Source of the DNA: Magnetospirillum sp. XM-1
GTDB taxonomy: Bacteria; Pseudomonadota; Alphaproteobacteria; Rhodospirillales; Magnetospirillaceae
Assembly: GCF_001511835.1 (NCBI RefSeq)
Contig: NZ_LN997848.1
Location: 3,686,001-3,750,000, forward strand
DNA: 64,000 bases
Direction: 5' to 3'
The notes below the pieces were generated by a model. That model did not search any database and was not told where the DNA came from. It was given only the letters and a program-made list of their open reading frames with translations. Below are positions 8,109-18,096 of the stretch, piece by piece. Both the position numbers and the translations under genes were made by a program. How positions within the stretch are numbered: position 1 is the first letter of the stretch; each line of letters starts with the position of its first letter.

Positions 8109-9516
8109 GATCCTTGGGCAGCCGCACCTGAAAGAGGCTGCCGCCGTCCGCCCCCGCCTCGACGGTGATCGAGCCGCCGTGCCCCTCGGCGATCTTGCGG
8201 CAGATGGCCAGCCCGATGCCGCATCCGTCATAGGCCTCGCGCTCAACCGCCCGCTGGAACACCCCAAAAATACGCTCGGCGGAGTCGGAAGGCACCCCGA
8301 TGCCGTTGTCTTCGACCGTCACCTGCCAGAAATTGCCGAGGTCCGCGCAAGCGATCCGCACATGGGGAACGCTTCCCGGCACCACATATTTCAAGGCGTT
8401 GCCGACCAGGTTCTGGAACAGCCGCAGCAATTCCATGGCGTCACCCTGGACCTTGGGCAGGCCGGGCTGCACCTCAACCACCGCTCCGGACGAGGAAATG
8501 GCCGGTTCGAGATTGCTCAGCGCCTCCTGCACCGCCCGCGCCAGATCCACCGGGGCGAACGCCCGCTCCCCACGGCCGATGCGGGAATAGTCCAGCAGGC
8601 CGACGATCATGGCATCCATGCGCCGGGCCCCGTCCACGGCGAAATGGATGAAGTCGCGCAAATCGCCATCCAGCGCGCCGCCCAGGCGCCGTTCGACCAG
8701 GCTGATATAGCTGCTGACCATGCGCAAGGGCTGGCGCAGGTCATGGGAGGCGACATAGGCGAACTGCTCCAGTTCGGCATTGGATCGCGACAGCTCGGCG
8801 GTGCGCTCGGCGACCGTCTCCTCCAGCCGGTCGCGGTCGCGGCGCAGGCTCTCGGCCTCGGCCGCCAGCGCCGCCCCCACCCTTTCGGCTTCCAGGCGAT
8901 ACTGGACCGCCACCATCACCACCGCCGAGATGCTGGAGATGAATACGTTGACGGCGGTCAGGCCGCCTTCGCGCAGATAACTTTCCCCCACCGCCACACC
9001 CAGGCCGCCGGCAGCGGCCCGCACCGCGAACCAGAGGGTGATGAACCCCAGTACCCACCGGAACAGACGGTTGGTGAAGCTGGGCGGTCCGTGCCGCAGC
9101 AGCAGCGCGCAATGCCCCAGGAACGGCGCCATGATGAGCGACAGGATGGCGATGCGGATCTGAACATCGGGCTGATGGAAGGTGAACCACAGGAACGAGG
9201 GGATCAGGGCGGCCAGGGACAGCCCGTACCAGCGGTCGGCCGGCGGCCGCCCCACATGCACCGCAACCCCGCGATGCAGCAGGCACACGCTGCCCAGCAG
9301 CAATGCGTTGGCCAGAATGATCGACAGCAATGGATGCCAGTACCCCCTGAGGGAAATCAGCACCATGCCCAGGCCGGAGAGAATGGCGCTGGGCGCCCAT
9401 TGCCGGCTGGGGGCATAAATCTCGCCCGGCCTCCAGCCGCCCTGGAACATCAGCCCAAGGACGATAAGCAGAAGCCCCATGGCGAATATGGCTGTGGGCA
9501 CGTCTAGCACGAACAT
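8092..9516 (-). CDS. membrane sensor histidine kinase
   Basis: 474 aa. The N-terminal 215 residues carry about seven hydrophobic helices, a membrane-embedded sensor with no sizeable periplasmic loop. Then come a short coiled coil (EAESLRRDRDRLEETVAERT), a HisKA domain with His258 in FAYVASHDLRQPLR, and a HATPase domain with DNGIGV and GCGIGLAI. The kinase half belongs to the LEQFAYVASHDLR group also seen at 41,459-43,066. No regulator gene adjoins it. It is convergent with the YkgJ gene and overlaps its tail. Confidence 0.9.
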   Translation of the reverse strand: MFVLDVPTAIFAMGLLLIVLGLMFQGGWRPGEIYAPSRQWAPSAILSGLGMVLISLRGYWHPLLSIILANALLLGSVCLLHRGVAVHVGRPPADRWYGLSLAALIPSFLWFTFHQPDVQIRIAILSLIMAPFLGHCALLLRHGPPSFTNRLFRWVLGFITLWFAVRAAAGGLGVAVGESYLREGGLTAVNVFISSISAVVMVAVQYRLEAERVGAALAAEAESLRRDRDRLEETVAERTAELSRSNAELEQFAYVASHDLRQPLRMVSSYISLVERRLGGALDGDLRDFIHFAVDGARRMDAMIVGLLDYSRIGRGERAFAPVDLARAVQEALSNLEPAISSSGAVVEVQPGLPKVQGDAMELLRLFQNLVGNALKYVVPGSVPHVRIACADLGNFWQVTVEDNGIGVPSDSAERIFGVFQRAVEREAYDGCGIGLAICRKIAEGHGGSITVEAGADGGSLFQVRLPKDLTGGG

Positions 9517-9573
9517 CGCACTAGACTTTAGTATTCACGCTTCCAACCGCCAAGCCGCAACTGGGCATAGCTG

Positions 9574-10035
9574 CTATGGCCGGGGAATGACCCGTTTTGC
9601 CTGATGGACCATGGTGTCCAGCGCCGACAGGAACCGCGAGCGGTCGGCCTTGGCGAAGGGCGCGGGACCGCCGGTCATGGTGCCGGTCTCGCGCAGCGTG
9701 TTCATCAGGTCGCGCGTCGCCAGGGCGTCGCCGATGGAATTCTCGGTCATGGGCTTGCCGTTGGGACGCAGCACCAGGGCCTGCTTGACCAGACAGCGCG
9801 ACCCTAAGGGAATGTCGTTGGTGATGCAGATGTCGCCGGCCGCGATCAGTTCGGCGATGCGGTCGTCGGCGGCGTCGGGGCCTTCGGGCACGACGATCAT
9901 GGTGATCAGCGGGTCCTGGGGCAGCCGCAGCCAGGCGTTGCCCACCACGGTGACGGCCAGGCCGTAGCGCCCCGCCACCTTGAACACCTCGTCCTTGACC
10001 GGACAGGCGTCGCCGTCGATGTAGATTTTGGTCAT
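9574..10035 (-). CDS. YaiI/YqxD-family (DUF188) protein
   Basis: 153 aa soluble protein. It begins MTKIYIDGDACPVKDEV, the family signature, with conserved acidic residues of a PIN-like fold. ITNDIPLGSR and GDALATRDLM are also characteristic. The cellular role of the family is not established; nuclease activity has been suggested from the fold. The start at MTK is preferred over an 18-codon longer frame because conservation begins there. Confidence 0.88.
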   Translation of the reverse strand: MTKIYIDGDACPVKDEVFKVAGRYGLAVTVVGNAWLRLPQDPLITMIVVPEGPDAADDRIAELIAAGDICITNDIPLGSRCLVKQALVLRPNGKPMTENSIGDALATRDLMNTLRETGTMTGGPAPFAKADRSRFLSALDTMVHQAKRVIPRP

Positions 10036-10129
10036 CTCAATTTCGCCCCTCAGGCGCCGGGCGGGCCAGCTCCGTGGCCCTTGGCTCACGCGGCATAAGC
10101 CGCGGCGGCCTTTGGCCTTGCCTCCTCGC

Positions 10130-10146
10130 GCCGGCCTTTGGCCGGC
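10130..10146. other. GC hairpin between DUF188 gene and ppx
   Basis: GCCGGCC-TTT-GGCCGGC perfect stem 13 bases beyond the ppx stop, with no T-run. It could be a weak terminator or an intergenic palindrome. Confidence 0.4.
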
Positions 10147-10158
10147 CCTTCGTCGGAA

Positions 10159-11643
10159 TCACGTCACCCGCCGGAAGATCAGGGCCTCGCAGTCCAGAAC
10201 CTTGGCCAGCCGGTCGAAGGAGCGGTCGCCCTCGAAGGTGAAGGCCGGGTTGTCGGCGGGCACTTCCAGGATCAGGTACTTGTCCTCGACGAACAGCCGG
10301 GTCTGGCGCAGCAGGTTGGGGGCGCCGCCCGACAGGGTGTGGGCCAGGCGCAGCGCCAGGCCCACCGTGCGGGCGCGGCGGAAGGCGCCTTCGTCCAGCA
10401 GCTGGATGAAGCGCGCCACCTCGGGCGAGTCCTCGTTGCCTTGGTAGCGGCAGAACACCGCGAAAGCGATTGCCGCGCGGTGACGGTGGCCCACCCCCAT
10501 GAACGGCAGGCGCAGGATGCGCAGGAAGGCCTGTTCGGCGCGGTAGTCGGGATGCTCGTTCCAGAAGATGTCCGACACCAGGCAGGCGGCGTGGCGCAAC
10601 TGCATCTCGCGCTTGCTCTCGGCGGGGAACAGCGGCGCCATCCAGGCCAGCAGCTCGTCGCCGTGCTCGGGAAAGCGCGAATTCAGCAAGGCCATGTGGC
10701 GGCACACCGACAGCAGCGGGTCCTCGTGCTTCAGCTTGTCGGGCAGCCGCTTGAGGAACTGGCCTTCGCGCATGCCGTAGATGGAGAACACCAGCCGCGA
10801 CGGGCCGACGGCGCGGATCACCCGGGCCAGGATCAGCGCCGCCATGGGCAGGCCGCTGGTGCGCTTCTTGGAGATTCCGGGAATCTTCTCCAGCGACTTG
10901 CGGCTTTGGGTCGAGACCAGCTCCAGGATGGACAGCGCCTCGCGGGCGTCGAGGGAGAAATTGTCGAGCACGGTCAGCGGATGCTGGGTCTGACTGATGC
11001 AGATGCGCGCGATGGAGCGCCACGCGCCGCCCACGGCATAGAGGTTGCGCCCCCTGCCCTCGCCCAGCCAGGGAATATTCTTCAGGTGGCCATCGACGAT
11101 GTCGGCGGCCTTGCCCTTGTCGTCACCCGAGGCCTCGGTCAGGCGCAGAAGACCCAGCGGCATGGTGACGTGCAGGCCGAAATCCTGGTCCTGGACCGTC
11201 ACCAGCTCCAGCGAGCCGCCGCCTAAATCGGCGACGATGCCGTTGGCGTCGGGCGTGCCGCACAGCACGCCCATGGCGGCCATCTTGGCCTCCTGGCCGC
11301 CGGACAGCACCTTGACCTCGACATCGAAGCGCCGCTCGATCTCGCGCACGAAATCGGCGCCGTCGGCGGAATCGCGCACGGCCGCCGTGGCCAGCACGTC
11401 CAGACGCTCCACCTCCATGGCCCGGCACAGGGTGACGAAACGGCCCACCGCCACCAGGGCGGCCTCGACGCCTTCGGGCGACAGGCGGCCGGAACTGCCC
11501 ACGCCCTGGCCCAGGCCGCACACCGCCTTTTCATTGAACAGCGGCACGGGCACCCGCTGCGCCATGTCGTAGACGCAAAGGCGGATGGAATTGGACCCGA
11601 TATCGACGATGCCGATGGGTTCCTGGCGGAGCTTGATCTTCAT
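10159..11643 (-). CDS. ppx: Ppx/GppA-family exopolyphosphatase
   Basis: 494 aa. ASKHA-fold phosphatase: VDIGSNSIRLCVYD near residue 13 and ADLGGGSLELV near 138 form the phosphate-binding loops. The C-terminal half is an HD-like helical domain (LRHAACLVSDIFW) as in long Ppx enzymes. It hydrolyses polyphosphate ends or pppGpp; sequence alone does not separate the two activities. It follows ppk1 by six bases, the usual synthesis/degradation pair, and is certainly co-transcribed with it. Confidence 0.93.
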   Translation of the reverse strand: MKIKLRQEPIGIVDIGSNSIRLCVYDMAQRVPVPLFNEKAVCGLGQGVGSSGRLSPEGVEAALVAVGRFVTLCRAMEVERLDVLATAAVRDSADGADFVREIERRFDVEVKVLSGGQEAKMAAMGVLCGTPDANGIVADLGGGSLELVTVQDQDFGLHVTMPLGLLRLTEASGDDKGKAADIVDGHLKNIPWLGEGRGRNLYAVGGAWRSIARICISQTQHPLTVLDNFSLDAREALSILELVSTQSRKSLEKIPGISKKRTSGLPMAALILARVIRAVGPSRLVFSIYGMREGQFLKRLPDKLKHEDPLLSVCRHMALLNSRFPEHGDELLAWMAPLFPAESKREMQLRHAACLVSDIFWNEHPDYRAEQAFLRILRLPFMGVGHRHRAAIAFAVFCRYQGNEDSPEVARFIQLLDEGAFRRARTVGLALRLAHTLSGGAPNLLRQTRLFVEDKYLILEVPADNPAFTFEGDRSFDRLAKVLDCEALIFRRVT

Positions 11644-11649
11644 GTCGGT

Positions 11650-13788
11650 CTAGGCAAGCTGCAGGTGTTTCGACTTGCGCCCGCGTTCGCCCGCGCTGCC
11701 GCGCCCCGACAGCGACGGATTGGTCATGAAGTAGGTGTGGGCGTTGAACGCGCCTTCCTCGGCCTTGAAGCGCTCGTAGACGCCGTCGGGACGCAGGATC
11801 CAGGTCTGGGCCTGATCCTTGAGGTTGGCCACCATGATCTGGTCGAGAATCTGGCGATGCACGGTGGGATTCTCGATGGGAACGAAGGATTCCACCCGCC
11901 AGTCCATGTTGCGCGGCATCCAGTCGGCCGAGGAAATGAAGATCTTGGCGTGACGCGACGGCAGGCGGTGGCCGTTGCCGAAGCAGATGACGCGGGAATG
12001 CTCGAGGAAACGGCCGACGATGCTTTTGACCCGGATGTTCTCGGACAGGCCGGGCACGCCGGGCCGCAGGCAGCAGATACCCCGGATCACCAGATCCACC
12101 TTCACCCCTTCCTGCGAGGCGCGGTAGAGCGCGTCGATCAGCTGGGGGCAGACCAGCGAGTTCATCTTGGCCCAGATGGCGCCGGGCTTGCCCTCCTTGA
12201 CGTTGGCGATCTCGGCCTCGATCAGGGACAGCACCTTCTTGCGCAGGAAGATCGGCGCGATGGCCAGGCTTTCCATGCCGTCGGGCTTGGCGTAGCCGGT
12301 CATGTAGTTGAAGGTCTTGGCGGCGTCGCGGCACAGCGCCGGGTCGCAGGTGAAGAACGACAGGTCGGTATAGACCTTGGCGGTGATCGGGTGGTAGTTG
12401 CCGGTGCCGAAGTGGACGTAGGACACCAGGGTGCCGCCCTCGCGCCGCACCACCAGGGAAATCTTGGCGTGGGTCTTGAGTTCGAGGAAGCCGAAGACCA
12501 CCTGCGCGCCGGCGCGCTCCAGGTCGCGGGCCCAGCGGATATTGGCCTCCTCGTCGAAGCGGGCCTTCAGCTCCACCATGGCGGTGACCGACTTGCCCGC
12601 CTCGGCCGCCTCGACCAGCGCCTTGACGATGGGAGAATCGGCGCTGGTGCGGTACAGCGTCTGCTTGATGGCCACCACCGCCGGGTCGGCCGCCGCCTGG
12701 CGGATGAACTGCACCACCACGTCGAAGCTTTCGAACGGGTGGTGGACCACGATGTCCTTCTTGCGGATGGCGGCGAAGCAATCGCCGCCGAAATCGCGGA
12801 TACGTTCCGGGAAACGGGCATGGTAGGGCGGGAACAGCAGGTCCGGGCGCTCGTCGACGATCAGGCGCTTGGTATCCACCAGCCCCAGCAGGCCGTCGAT
12901 CTCGAACACGTCCTCCTCGTCGGCGTGCATCTCGGCGATGGCCAGATCCTTGAGGTCCTGCGGAATGCCGGCGCCGAACGACAGGCGGATGACGTGGCCG
13001 CGCCGCCGCCGCTTCAGGGCGGATTCGAACACGCGGACCAGATCCTCGGCCTCTTCGTCGATATCCATCTCGGTGTCGCGGATCACCCGGAAATGGCCGA
13101 AGGATTCCATACGGAAACCGGGGAACAGCTGGTCGAGGAACAACAGCACGAACTCTTCCAGCGGCAGGAAGCGGATGCCGTCGCCGGGCAGGCGGGTGAA
13201 GCGCTCGATCTGGCTGGGCAGCGGCAGCAGGGCGCGCAGCACCTCGCCGTCATCCAGCTTGTAGAGATGCAGCACCAGGGCCGAACCGCCGTTGGGCAGG
13301 AAGGGGAAGGGATGGGCCGGATCGATGGCCAGCGGCGTCAGCACCGGGAAGACATGCTCCATGAAGCGGCCTTCCAGCCATTTCATGTCGGCCTTGGACA
13401 GCTCGGAACGGTCGATCACCGCGATGCCCGCCTGGCGCAGCTCCACCTTCAGCTCGCGCCAGCACTTCTTCTGGGCTTCCAGCAGCCGGGCCGCCTCGGA
13501 ATTGATGGCCGCCAATTGCTGGGCCGGAGTGAGCCCGTCCTGGCTGGTGGTCATCACGCCGGCGTCCACCTGACCTTTGAGGCCGGCGACGCGCACCATG
13601 TAGAACTCGTCCAGGTTGGCCGCCGAGATGGACAGGAAGCGCAGCCGCTCCAGCAACGGATGGTGCGGATTGAACGCTTCCTCGATCACCCGGCCGTTGA
13701 AGGCCAGCCACGACAACTCCCGATTGATGAAGCGATCCTTGGATTCGATGTCGATGACCGGGATGTCGACGGCCTGCGCATGAGTCAC
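11650..13788 (-). CDS. ppk1: polyphosphate kinase
   Basis: 712 aa from a GTG start at 13788 with GGAG seven bases before. An ATG 42 bases further upstream lies in TATATA sequence that looks more like a promoter. It makes polyphosphate from ATP. The N-terminal domain starts [13 protein letters not shown], followed by head and two phospholipase-D-like catalytic domains. His459 in [10 protein letters not shown] matches the phosphorylated histidine of PPK1 enzymes, and [14 protein letters not shown] supplies the second active-site element. Upstream of ppx in one operon, divergent from a SixA gene. Confidence 0.95.
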   Translation of the reverse strand: MTHAQAVDIPVIDIESKDRFINRELSWLAFNGRVIEEAFNPHHPLLERLRFLSISAANLDEFYMVRVAGLKGQVDAGVMTTSQDGLTPAQQLAAINSEAARLLEAQKKCWRELKVELRQAGIAVIDRSELSKADMKWLEGRFMEHVFPVLTPLAIDPAHPFPFLPNGGSALVLHLYKLDDGEVLRALLPLPSQIERFTRLPGDGIRFLPLEEFVLLFLDQLFPGFRMESFGHFRVIRDTEMDIDEEAEDLVRVFESALKRRRRGHVIRLSFGAGIPQDLKDLAIAEMHADEEDVFEIDGLLGLVDTKRLIVDERPDLLFPPYHARFPERIRDFGGDCFAAIRKKDIVVHHPFESFDVVVQFIRQAAADPAVVAIKQTLYRTSADSPIVKALVEAAEAGKSVTAMVELKARFDEEANIRWARDLERAGAQVVFGFLELKTHAKISLVVRREGGTLVSYVHFGTGNYHPITAKVYTDLSFFTCDPALCRDAAKTFNYMTGYAKPDGMESLAIAPIFLRKKVLSLIEAEIANVKEGKPGAIWAKMNSLVCPQLIDALYRASQEGVKVDLVIRGICCLRPGVPGLSENIRVKSIVGRFLEHSRVICFGNGHRLPSRHAKIFISSADWMPRNMDWRVESFVPIENPTVHRQILDQIMVANLKDQAQTWILRPDGVYERFKAEEGAFNAHTYFMTNPSLSGRGSAGERGRKSKHLQLA

Positions 13789-13877
13789 GGCGTTTCTCCA
13801 TTGGACGAGGCGTGGTGCGCCCCCGTTCATTTATATATCCTGATCGAAGCCCTGTCATGACCGAGGCGGTTACGGAT

Positions 13878-14423
13878 ATGAGAAAACTCTTTCTGCTGCG
13901 CCACGCCAAGTCCAGTTGGGACGACCCCTCGTCCGAGGATTTCGACCGCCCATTGAACGGGCGGGGCCGCAAGGACGCCAAGCGCATGGGCCGCCACATG
14001 GCGGAACAGGGATTTCGCCCCGGCATCGCCCTGGTCTCGGCGGCGGCGCGCACCGTGGCCACGTGGGAATTGATCGAGCCCCATCTGGAAGGCGTCCCGG
14101 TGGCCATCGAGGAGGAATTGTACGAAGCGGGCAAGTCCAGGCTGCTCGACCGCCTGCGCCGGATGGACGAGCACATGGATTCGGTGCTGCTGGTCGGGCA
14201 CAATCCCGGCATCGGCCGCCTGGCCGAGGTGCTGGTCGACCATCACGGCGACCCCGCTTTGCTGGCCGAACTGGCCGCCAAGTTCCCCACCGGCGCCCTG
14301 GCGGAGATCGGCCTGGACATCGGCCATTGGGGCGAGTTGGAGGCCGGGCGGGGTCGGCTGCTGTCCTTCGTCCGCCCAAAGGATCTGGAGACGGCTTCAC
14401 CCGTCGCCGATTCGGCTCTATAA
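13878..14423 (+). CDS. sixA: SixA-type histidine phosphatase
   Basis: 181 aa from MRKLFLLRHAKSS; an in-frame ATG at 13857 is an alternative start. RHA with His9 is the phosphorylated histidine of the 2H phosphatase superfamily, and LLVGHNPG carries the second histidine. SixA enzymes remove phosphate from phosphohistidine of phosphotransfer proteins, a plausible job given the wealth of two-component proteins in this genome. Somewhat longer than E. coli SixA. Divergent from ppk1 with an AT-rich intergenic stretch. Confidence 0.85.
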   Translation: MRKLFLLRHAKSSWDDPSSEDFDRPLNGRGRKDAKRMGRHMAEQGFRPGIALVSAAARTVATWELIEPHLEGVPVAIEEELYEAGKSRLLDRLRRMDEHMDSVLLVGHNPGIGRLAEVLVDHHGDPALLAELAAKFPTGALAEIGLDIGHWGELEAGRGRLLSFVRPKDLETASPVADSAL

Positions 14424-14463
14424 CCGTCGCCGCACAGTTCCGGCAGCAGGGCTCTCCTTTCCC

Positions 14464-16650
14464 ATGTCCGCAGACCTTCAGTTGATCTTCCGCCAAGGCA
14501 TGGGCGCCCTGCAGCAGGGCCGCTGGGACGAGGCTGCCCGCCAGTTCCGCACCCTGAACGGACGCAATCCCAACGCCCCCGAGCCCCTCTATTACCTCGG
14601 CATCGCGCTCTTGTCGGGCGGCAAGCCGGCCGAAGCCGCCGAGGTGCTGAACCGTCTGGTGCGCAAGCACGGCGACAACCCCATGGCGCTGAACGCGCTG
14701 GGATCGGCCCAGGCCGCCGGCGGCCACAAGGGACATGCGGAAAAGTCGTTCCGCCGCGTCCTCGCCCTGGCCCCCGACCTCGGCGACGCCGCCGACAACC
14801 TGGCCCGCCTGCTGATCGAGACCGGCCGGGCGGCCGAGGCCCGCCCCCTCCTCCAAGGCCTTCTGGCGCGCGAGCCCGGACGGGTGCCGAGCCGCCACCT
14901 CCTCGGCCGGGCGCTCCGGGACACCGGCGACGTGGAAGGGGCCCTGGCGGCCTTTCAGGCGGTATTGTCGGCACAGCCCGACTTTCCCGCCGCCGTCAAC
15001 GATCTCGGCCTGCTGCACTACGCCTGCGGCCAGGGCCAGGAGGCGCTGGACTGTTTCGAGCGCCTGCTCCGCCTCAATCCGGCCGACCCGGTGGCCGCCA
15101 ACAATCGGGCCATGGCGTTGCGCGTCCTCGGCCGTCAGGAGGATGCGGAACAGCAGTACCGCTCCCTGCTCGAGCGCTTTCCCGACGCGGCCGAGGTCAA
15201 CCTCAATCTCGGCAAGCTCCTGGCCCGCACCGGCCGGGCCGTGGAATCGACGGCCTTCCTGGAAAAGGGCGGCTGTATCGAGGCCCGCTGGTGGAATGCG
15301 CTGGTGCTGCCCAACCAGTACGAAACCGAAGAGCAGGTTGCCCAATGGCGCCGCCGTTTCGCCGAGAAGCTGGAAGCCGTCGCGGCCGAAATCCACGCCC
15401 TGCCGGCGGCGCAATTGCCCGCCCAGGCCGGCATCTTGGAGCTGGACGTGTTCTTCCTGGCCTATCAGGGCGAAAACGACCGCGACCTCAACCGTCAGCT
15501 GCGCGGCGCCCAAACCCGTGTCGCCCAGGCCTGCCACGGCTTCGGCGCTCCGGTTCCGCCCCGCCCCGCCCGCCCCCGCATCCGGGTCGGCTTCCTGTCC
15601 GGCAGTTTCCATTTCCATGTGGTGAACCAGCTGATGCGGGGCTGGATCGCGGGCCTGGACCGCGACACCTTCGAGGTCTTCGTCTTCCACGCCGGCGCCA
15701 CCTGGGACCAGGGGACGGAGGCCACCGCCGCCATCGCCGAGCATCTGGTCGACGCCTACCTGCCCACCGACCAGCTCGCCCGCAAGGTGGCCGAGGCGGA
15801 ACTGGACGTGCTGATCTATCCCGACGTGGGGCTGGACCCGCGCATGGACCGCCTGGCCATGCTGCGCCTCGCCCCCATCCAGTGCGCCGCCTTCGCCCAT
15901 CCGGTAACCACCGGCATGCAGAGCATGGACTATTTCCTCAGCGGCGAGCTGATCGAGCCCGAGGATGCCGACGCCCACTACACCGAGAGGCTGGTCCGCC
16001 TGCCGGGCATCGGCTTCAATCTTGCGCCTCCCAAGGTGGACGAGGCCGTCGAGCCTCAGCCCGATCCCGACCGCAAGGGTCCACGGCTGTTCTGCGCCCA
16101 AAGCCTGTACAAGATGCTGCCCGGCCGCGACCATCTGTTCCCGCGCATCGCCAAGGCGGTGGGGGAATGCTCCATCGAGTTCATCGACCGCTTCGGCATC
16201 TACAAGGAAGTGTTCCTGAAGCGCATGGAGCACGCCTTCGCCGCCCATGGTCTCGACGCCAGGCACTTCGTGCGCATCCACGGCGCGGTCACGTCCAAGG
16301 AATTTCTCGGCATGATCAAGACCGCCGATATCTCGCTGGACAGCCTGGACTGGTCCGGCGGCTACACCACCATGGAAGCCCTGGCCTGCGCCACGCCCAT
16401 CGTGGCGGGAAACGGCCGCCTGCTGCGCGGCCGCGTGTCGGCCGGCATCCTGCGCGCCGCCGGACTGGGCGAACTGGTGGCGCCGGACGAGGAAGCCTAT
16501 GTGGCCCTGGCCGCCCGCCTGGCGACCGACCCGGCCTACCGCGAGCAGGTCTCGCAGGTCATGCGGGCCAACGGCCCCGGCGTGTTCGACAACCCCGCCC
16601 CCGCAGCCGGGCTGGCCGCCTTCCTGAAGTCGGTGGCGCGCCCCGCCTAA
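14464..16650 (+). CDS. TPR protein with O-GlcNAc-transferase-like (GT41) domain
   Basis: 728 aa cytoplasmic protein. Residues 1-290 are about seven TPR units (for example ALNALGSAQAAGGHKGHAEKS). The rest matches the SPINDLY/OGT C-terminal catalytic domain: RVGFLSGSFHFHVV, QCAAFAHPVTTGMQSMDYF, FCAQSLYKMLPGRD and LDSLDWSGGYTTMEALACATPIV, the last being the nucleotide-sugar binding loop. Bacterial members often glycosylate flagellins or other proteins; the acceptor here is unknown. It starts 40 bases after sixA, ends close to the convergent SDR gene, and is possibly in the sixA transcript. Confidence 0.9.
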   Translation: MSADLQLIFRQGMGALQQGRWDEAARQFRTLNGRNPNAPEPLYYLGIALLSGGKPAEAAEVLNRLVRKHGDNPMALNALGSAQAAGGHKGHAEKSFRRVLALAPDLGDAADNLARLLIETGRAAEARPLLQGLLAREPGRVPSRHLLGRALRDTGDVEGALAAFQAVLSAQPDFPAAVNDLGLLHYACGQGQEALDCFERLLRLNPADPVAANNRAMALRVLGRQEDAEQQYRSLLERFPDAAEVNLNLGKLLARTGRAVESTAFLEKGGCIEARWWNALVLPNQYETEEQVAQWRRRFAEKLEAVAAEIHALPAAQLPAQAGILELDVFFLAYQGENDRDLNRQLRGAQTRVAQACHGFGAPVPPRPARPRIRVGFLSGSFHFHVVNQLMRGWIAGLDRDTFEVFVFHAGATWDQGTEATAAIAEHLVDAYLPTDQLARKVAEAELDVLIYPDVGLDPRMDRLAMLRLAPIQCAAFAHPVTTGMQSMDYFLSGELIEPEDADAHYTERLVRLPGIGFNLAPPKVDEAVEPQPDPDRKGPRLFCAQSLYKMLPGRDHLFPRIAKAVGECSIEFIDRFGIYKEVFLKRMEHAFAAHGLDARHFVRIHGAVTSKEFLGMIKTADISLDSLDWSGGYTTMEALACATPIVAGNGRLLRGRVSAGILRAAGLGELVAPDEEAYVALAARLATDPAYREQVSQVMRANGPGVFDNPAPAAGLAAFLKSVARPA

Positions 16651-17426
16651 AGCGTGCCGGGAAACGCCCCGCCGTCGATCAGCAGGTTCTGGCCGGTGAT
16701 GTAGCCGGCCTGGGCCGAGCACAGGAAGGCGCAGGCATCGCCGAATTCGGCCGGGTCGCCGAAGCGTCCCGCCGGATTGGCGCCGCGCCGCTCGTCCAGC
16801 ACCTGATCAACGGAAAGCCCGCGCTTGGCCGCCTGGCCTTCCATGGTGACGCGCAGGCGGTCGGTGTCGAAGGGGCCGGGCAGCAGGTTGTTGATGGTGA
16901 CGTTGTGGCGCACCGTCTGGCGCGCCAGCCCGGCGACGAAGCCGGTCAGCCCCGCCCTGGCCCCGTTGGACAGGCCCAGGATGTCGATGGGAGCCTTCAC
17001 CGCCGCCGAGGTGATGTTGACGATGCGGCCGAACTTCCGCGCGATCATGTGATCCACACTCGCCTTGATCAGCTCGATGGGGGTCAGCATGTTGGCGTCC
17101 AGCGCCTTGATCCACTGGGCGCGGTCCCAGTCGCGGAAATCGCCGGGCGGCGGGCCGCCGGCATTGGTCACCAGAATGTCGGGATCGGGCAGGATGGAGA
17201 GCAGCACGCCGCGCCCCTCGGGCGTGGTGACGTCCACCGGCACCGTCTTGATGGCGGCCCCGGTCCTGGCGCGGATTTCCTTGGCGGCCTGTTCCAGCAC
17301 GTCGGGGCGGCGCGCCGCCATCACCACGTTGACGCCCTCGCGGGCCAGGGATTCGGCGCAGGCGCGGCCCAGGCCCCGCGACGCGCCGCAGACGATGGCG
17401 CTACGGCCCTTCAGTCCCAGATCCAT
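16647..17426 (-). CDS. SDR-family oxidoreductase with non-canonical active site
   Basis: 259 aa. Rossmann fold with cofactor loop GASRGLG near residue 15 and NAGG near 89. The catalytic serine is kept (NITSAAV), but the expected YxxxK 13 residues later reads SNGAR, so Tyr is Ser and Lys is Arg. A group of SDR proteins with SNxxR is known among sequences labelled 3-oxoacyl-ACP reductases; its chemistry is unclear. The start MDLGLKG follows GGAGGG and lies inside the end of hdaA (26-base overlap), so translation is probably coupled. Last gene of a four-gene operon. Confidence 0.87.
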   Translation of the reverse strand: MDLGLKGRSAIVCGASRGLGRACAESLAREGVNVVMAARRPDVLEQAAKEIRARTGAAIKTVPVDVTTPEGRGVLLSILPDPDILVTNAGGPPPGDFRDWDRAQWIKALDANMLTPIELIKASVDHMIARKFGRIVNITSAAVKAPIDILGLSNGARAGLTGFVAGLARQTVRHNVTINNLLPGPFDTDRLRVTMEGQAAKRGLSVDQVLDERRGANPAGRFGDPAEFGDACAFLCSAQAGYITGQNLLIDGGAFPGTL

Positions 17427-18096
17427 GATCCTCACCCTCCAGAATGCGCCGGGCCAGCGGCACGGTGACGGCGCGCCGTCCGGCCAGGGCGGCGCGGTCC
17501 AGACGCTCCACCACCCGGGCACAGGCGGCGAAGCTGCGCTCCATGCGGCCCACCAGAAAGTGAACCACATCCTCGCCGATGCGCAACTGGCGATCATCGA
17601 ACAGCTTGACCAGCAGGGCGGCCAGCAGGGAATCGTCGGGCGCCCCGATGGACGCCACCGGCATGGCCAGCAGCCGCGAGCGCAGGTCGGGCAGCCCCAC
17701 GCCCCAGGCGGAAGGCGGCACGCGCGCGGTCAGCAGCAGCCGGCGTCCCAGCTCGCGGCCCTGGTTGATCAGGTGGAACAGCGCCACCTCGTCGCGGGGG
17801 GCGCGGTCGCAATCCTCCACCGCCAGGACCGGCACCGTTTCCAGCAGGGGGCGCGTCGCCTCTTGCGTCAACTCGGCGGCCGAGACCAGCACGCCGCCGC
17901 CGTCATGGGCGAAGAGATGGGCCAGATGGGTCTTGCCGCTGCCGGCCGGGCCGACCAGGATGCTGGCCGGACCGGGCCAGCGCTCGGGCGCGGCCACCCA
18001 GGCATGGGCCTCGCCGTTGCAAGGCGCCACCAGGAAGTCGTCCGCGGCCAGCGAGGGCACATGCCCGAACGCCAGGGGAAGCTGGGCGTCGCTCAT
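17401..18096 (-). CDS. hdaA: Hda-like DnaA-related regulator
   Basis: 231 aa. Begins with a clamp-binding style element (QLPLAF, residues 4-9), then an AAA+ core: Walker A GPAGSGKTHL, Walker B-like LAVEDCDR, sensor region LLLTARVPPSAW. It lacks the DnaA DNA-binding domain IV. Such proteins bind the DNA clamp and promote ATP hydrolysis by DnaA, limiting re-initiation of replication. The ATG overlaps the stop of the AI-2E permease gene by four bases. This arrangement is common in alphaproteobacteria. Confidence 0.88.
   Translation of the reverse strand: MSDAQLPLAFGHVPSLAADDFLVAPCNGEAHAWVAAPERWPGPASILVGPAGSGKTHLAHLFAHDGGGVLVSAAELTQEATRPLLETVPVLAVEDCDRAPRDEVALFHLINQGRELGRRLLLTARVPPSAWGVGLPDLRSRLLAMPVASIGAPDDSLLAALLVKLFDDRQLRIGEDVVHFLVGRMERSFAACARVVERLDRAALAGRRAVTVPLARRILEGEDHGSGTEGP

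Noticed and set aside
11665..13860. 731-codon plus-strand frame opposite ppk1
   Set aside because: Antisense shadow of PPK1, no ribosome site or domain.
13870..16722. 950-codon minus-strand frame
   Set aside because: Shadow of the SixA and OGT-like genes; no domain visible.
15291..17468. 725-codon plus-strand frame
   Set aside because: Arg/Pro/Gly-rich off-frame reading across the OGT and SDR genes.
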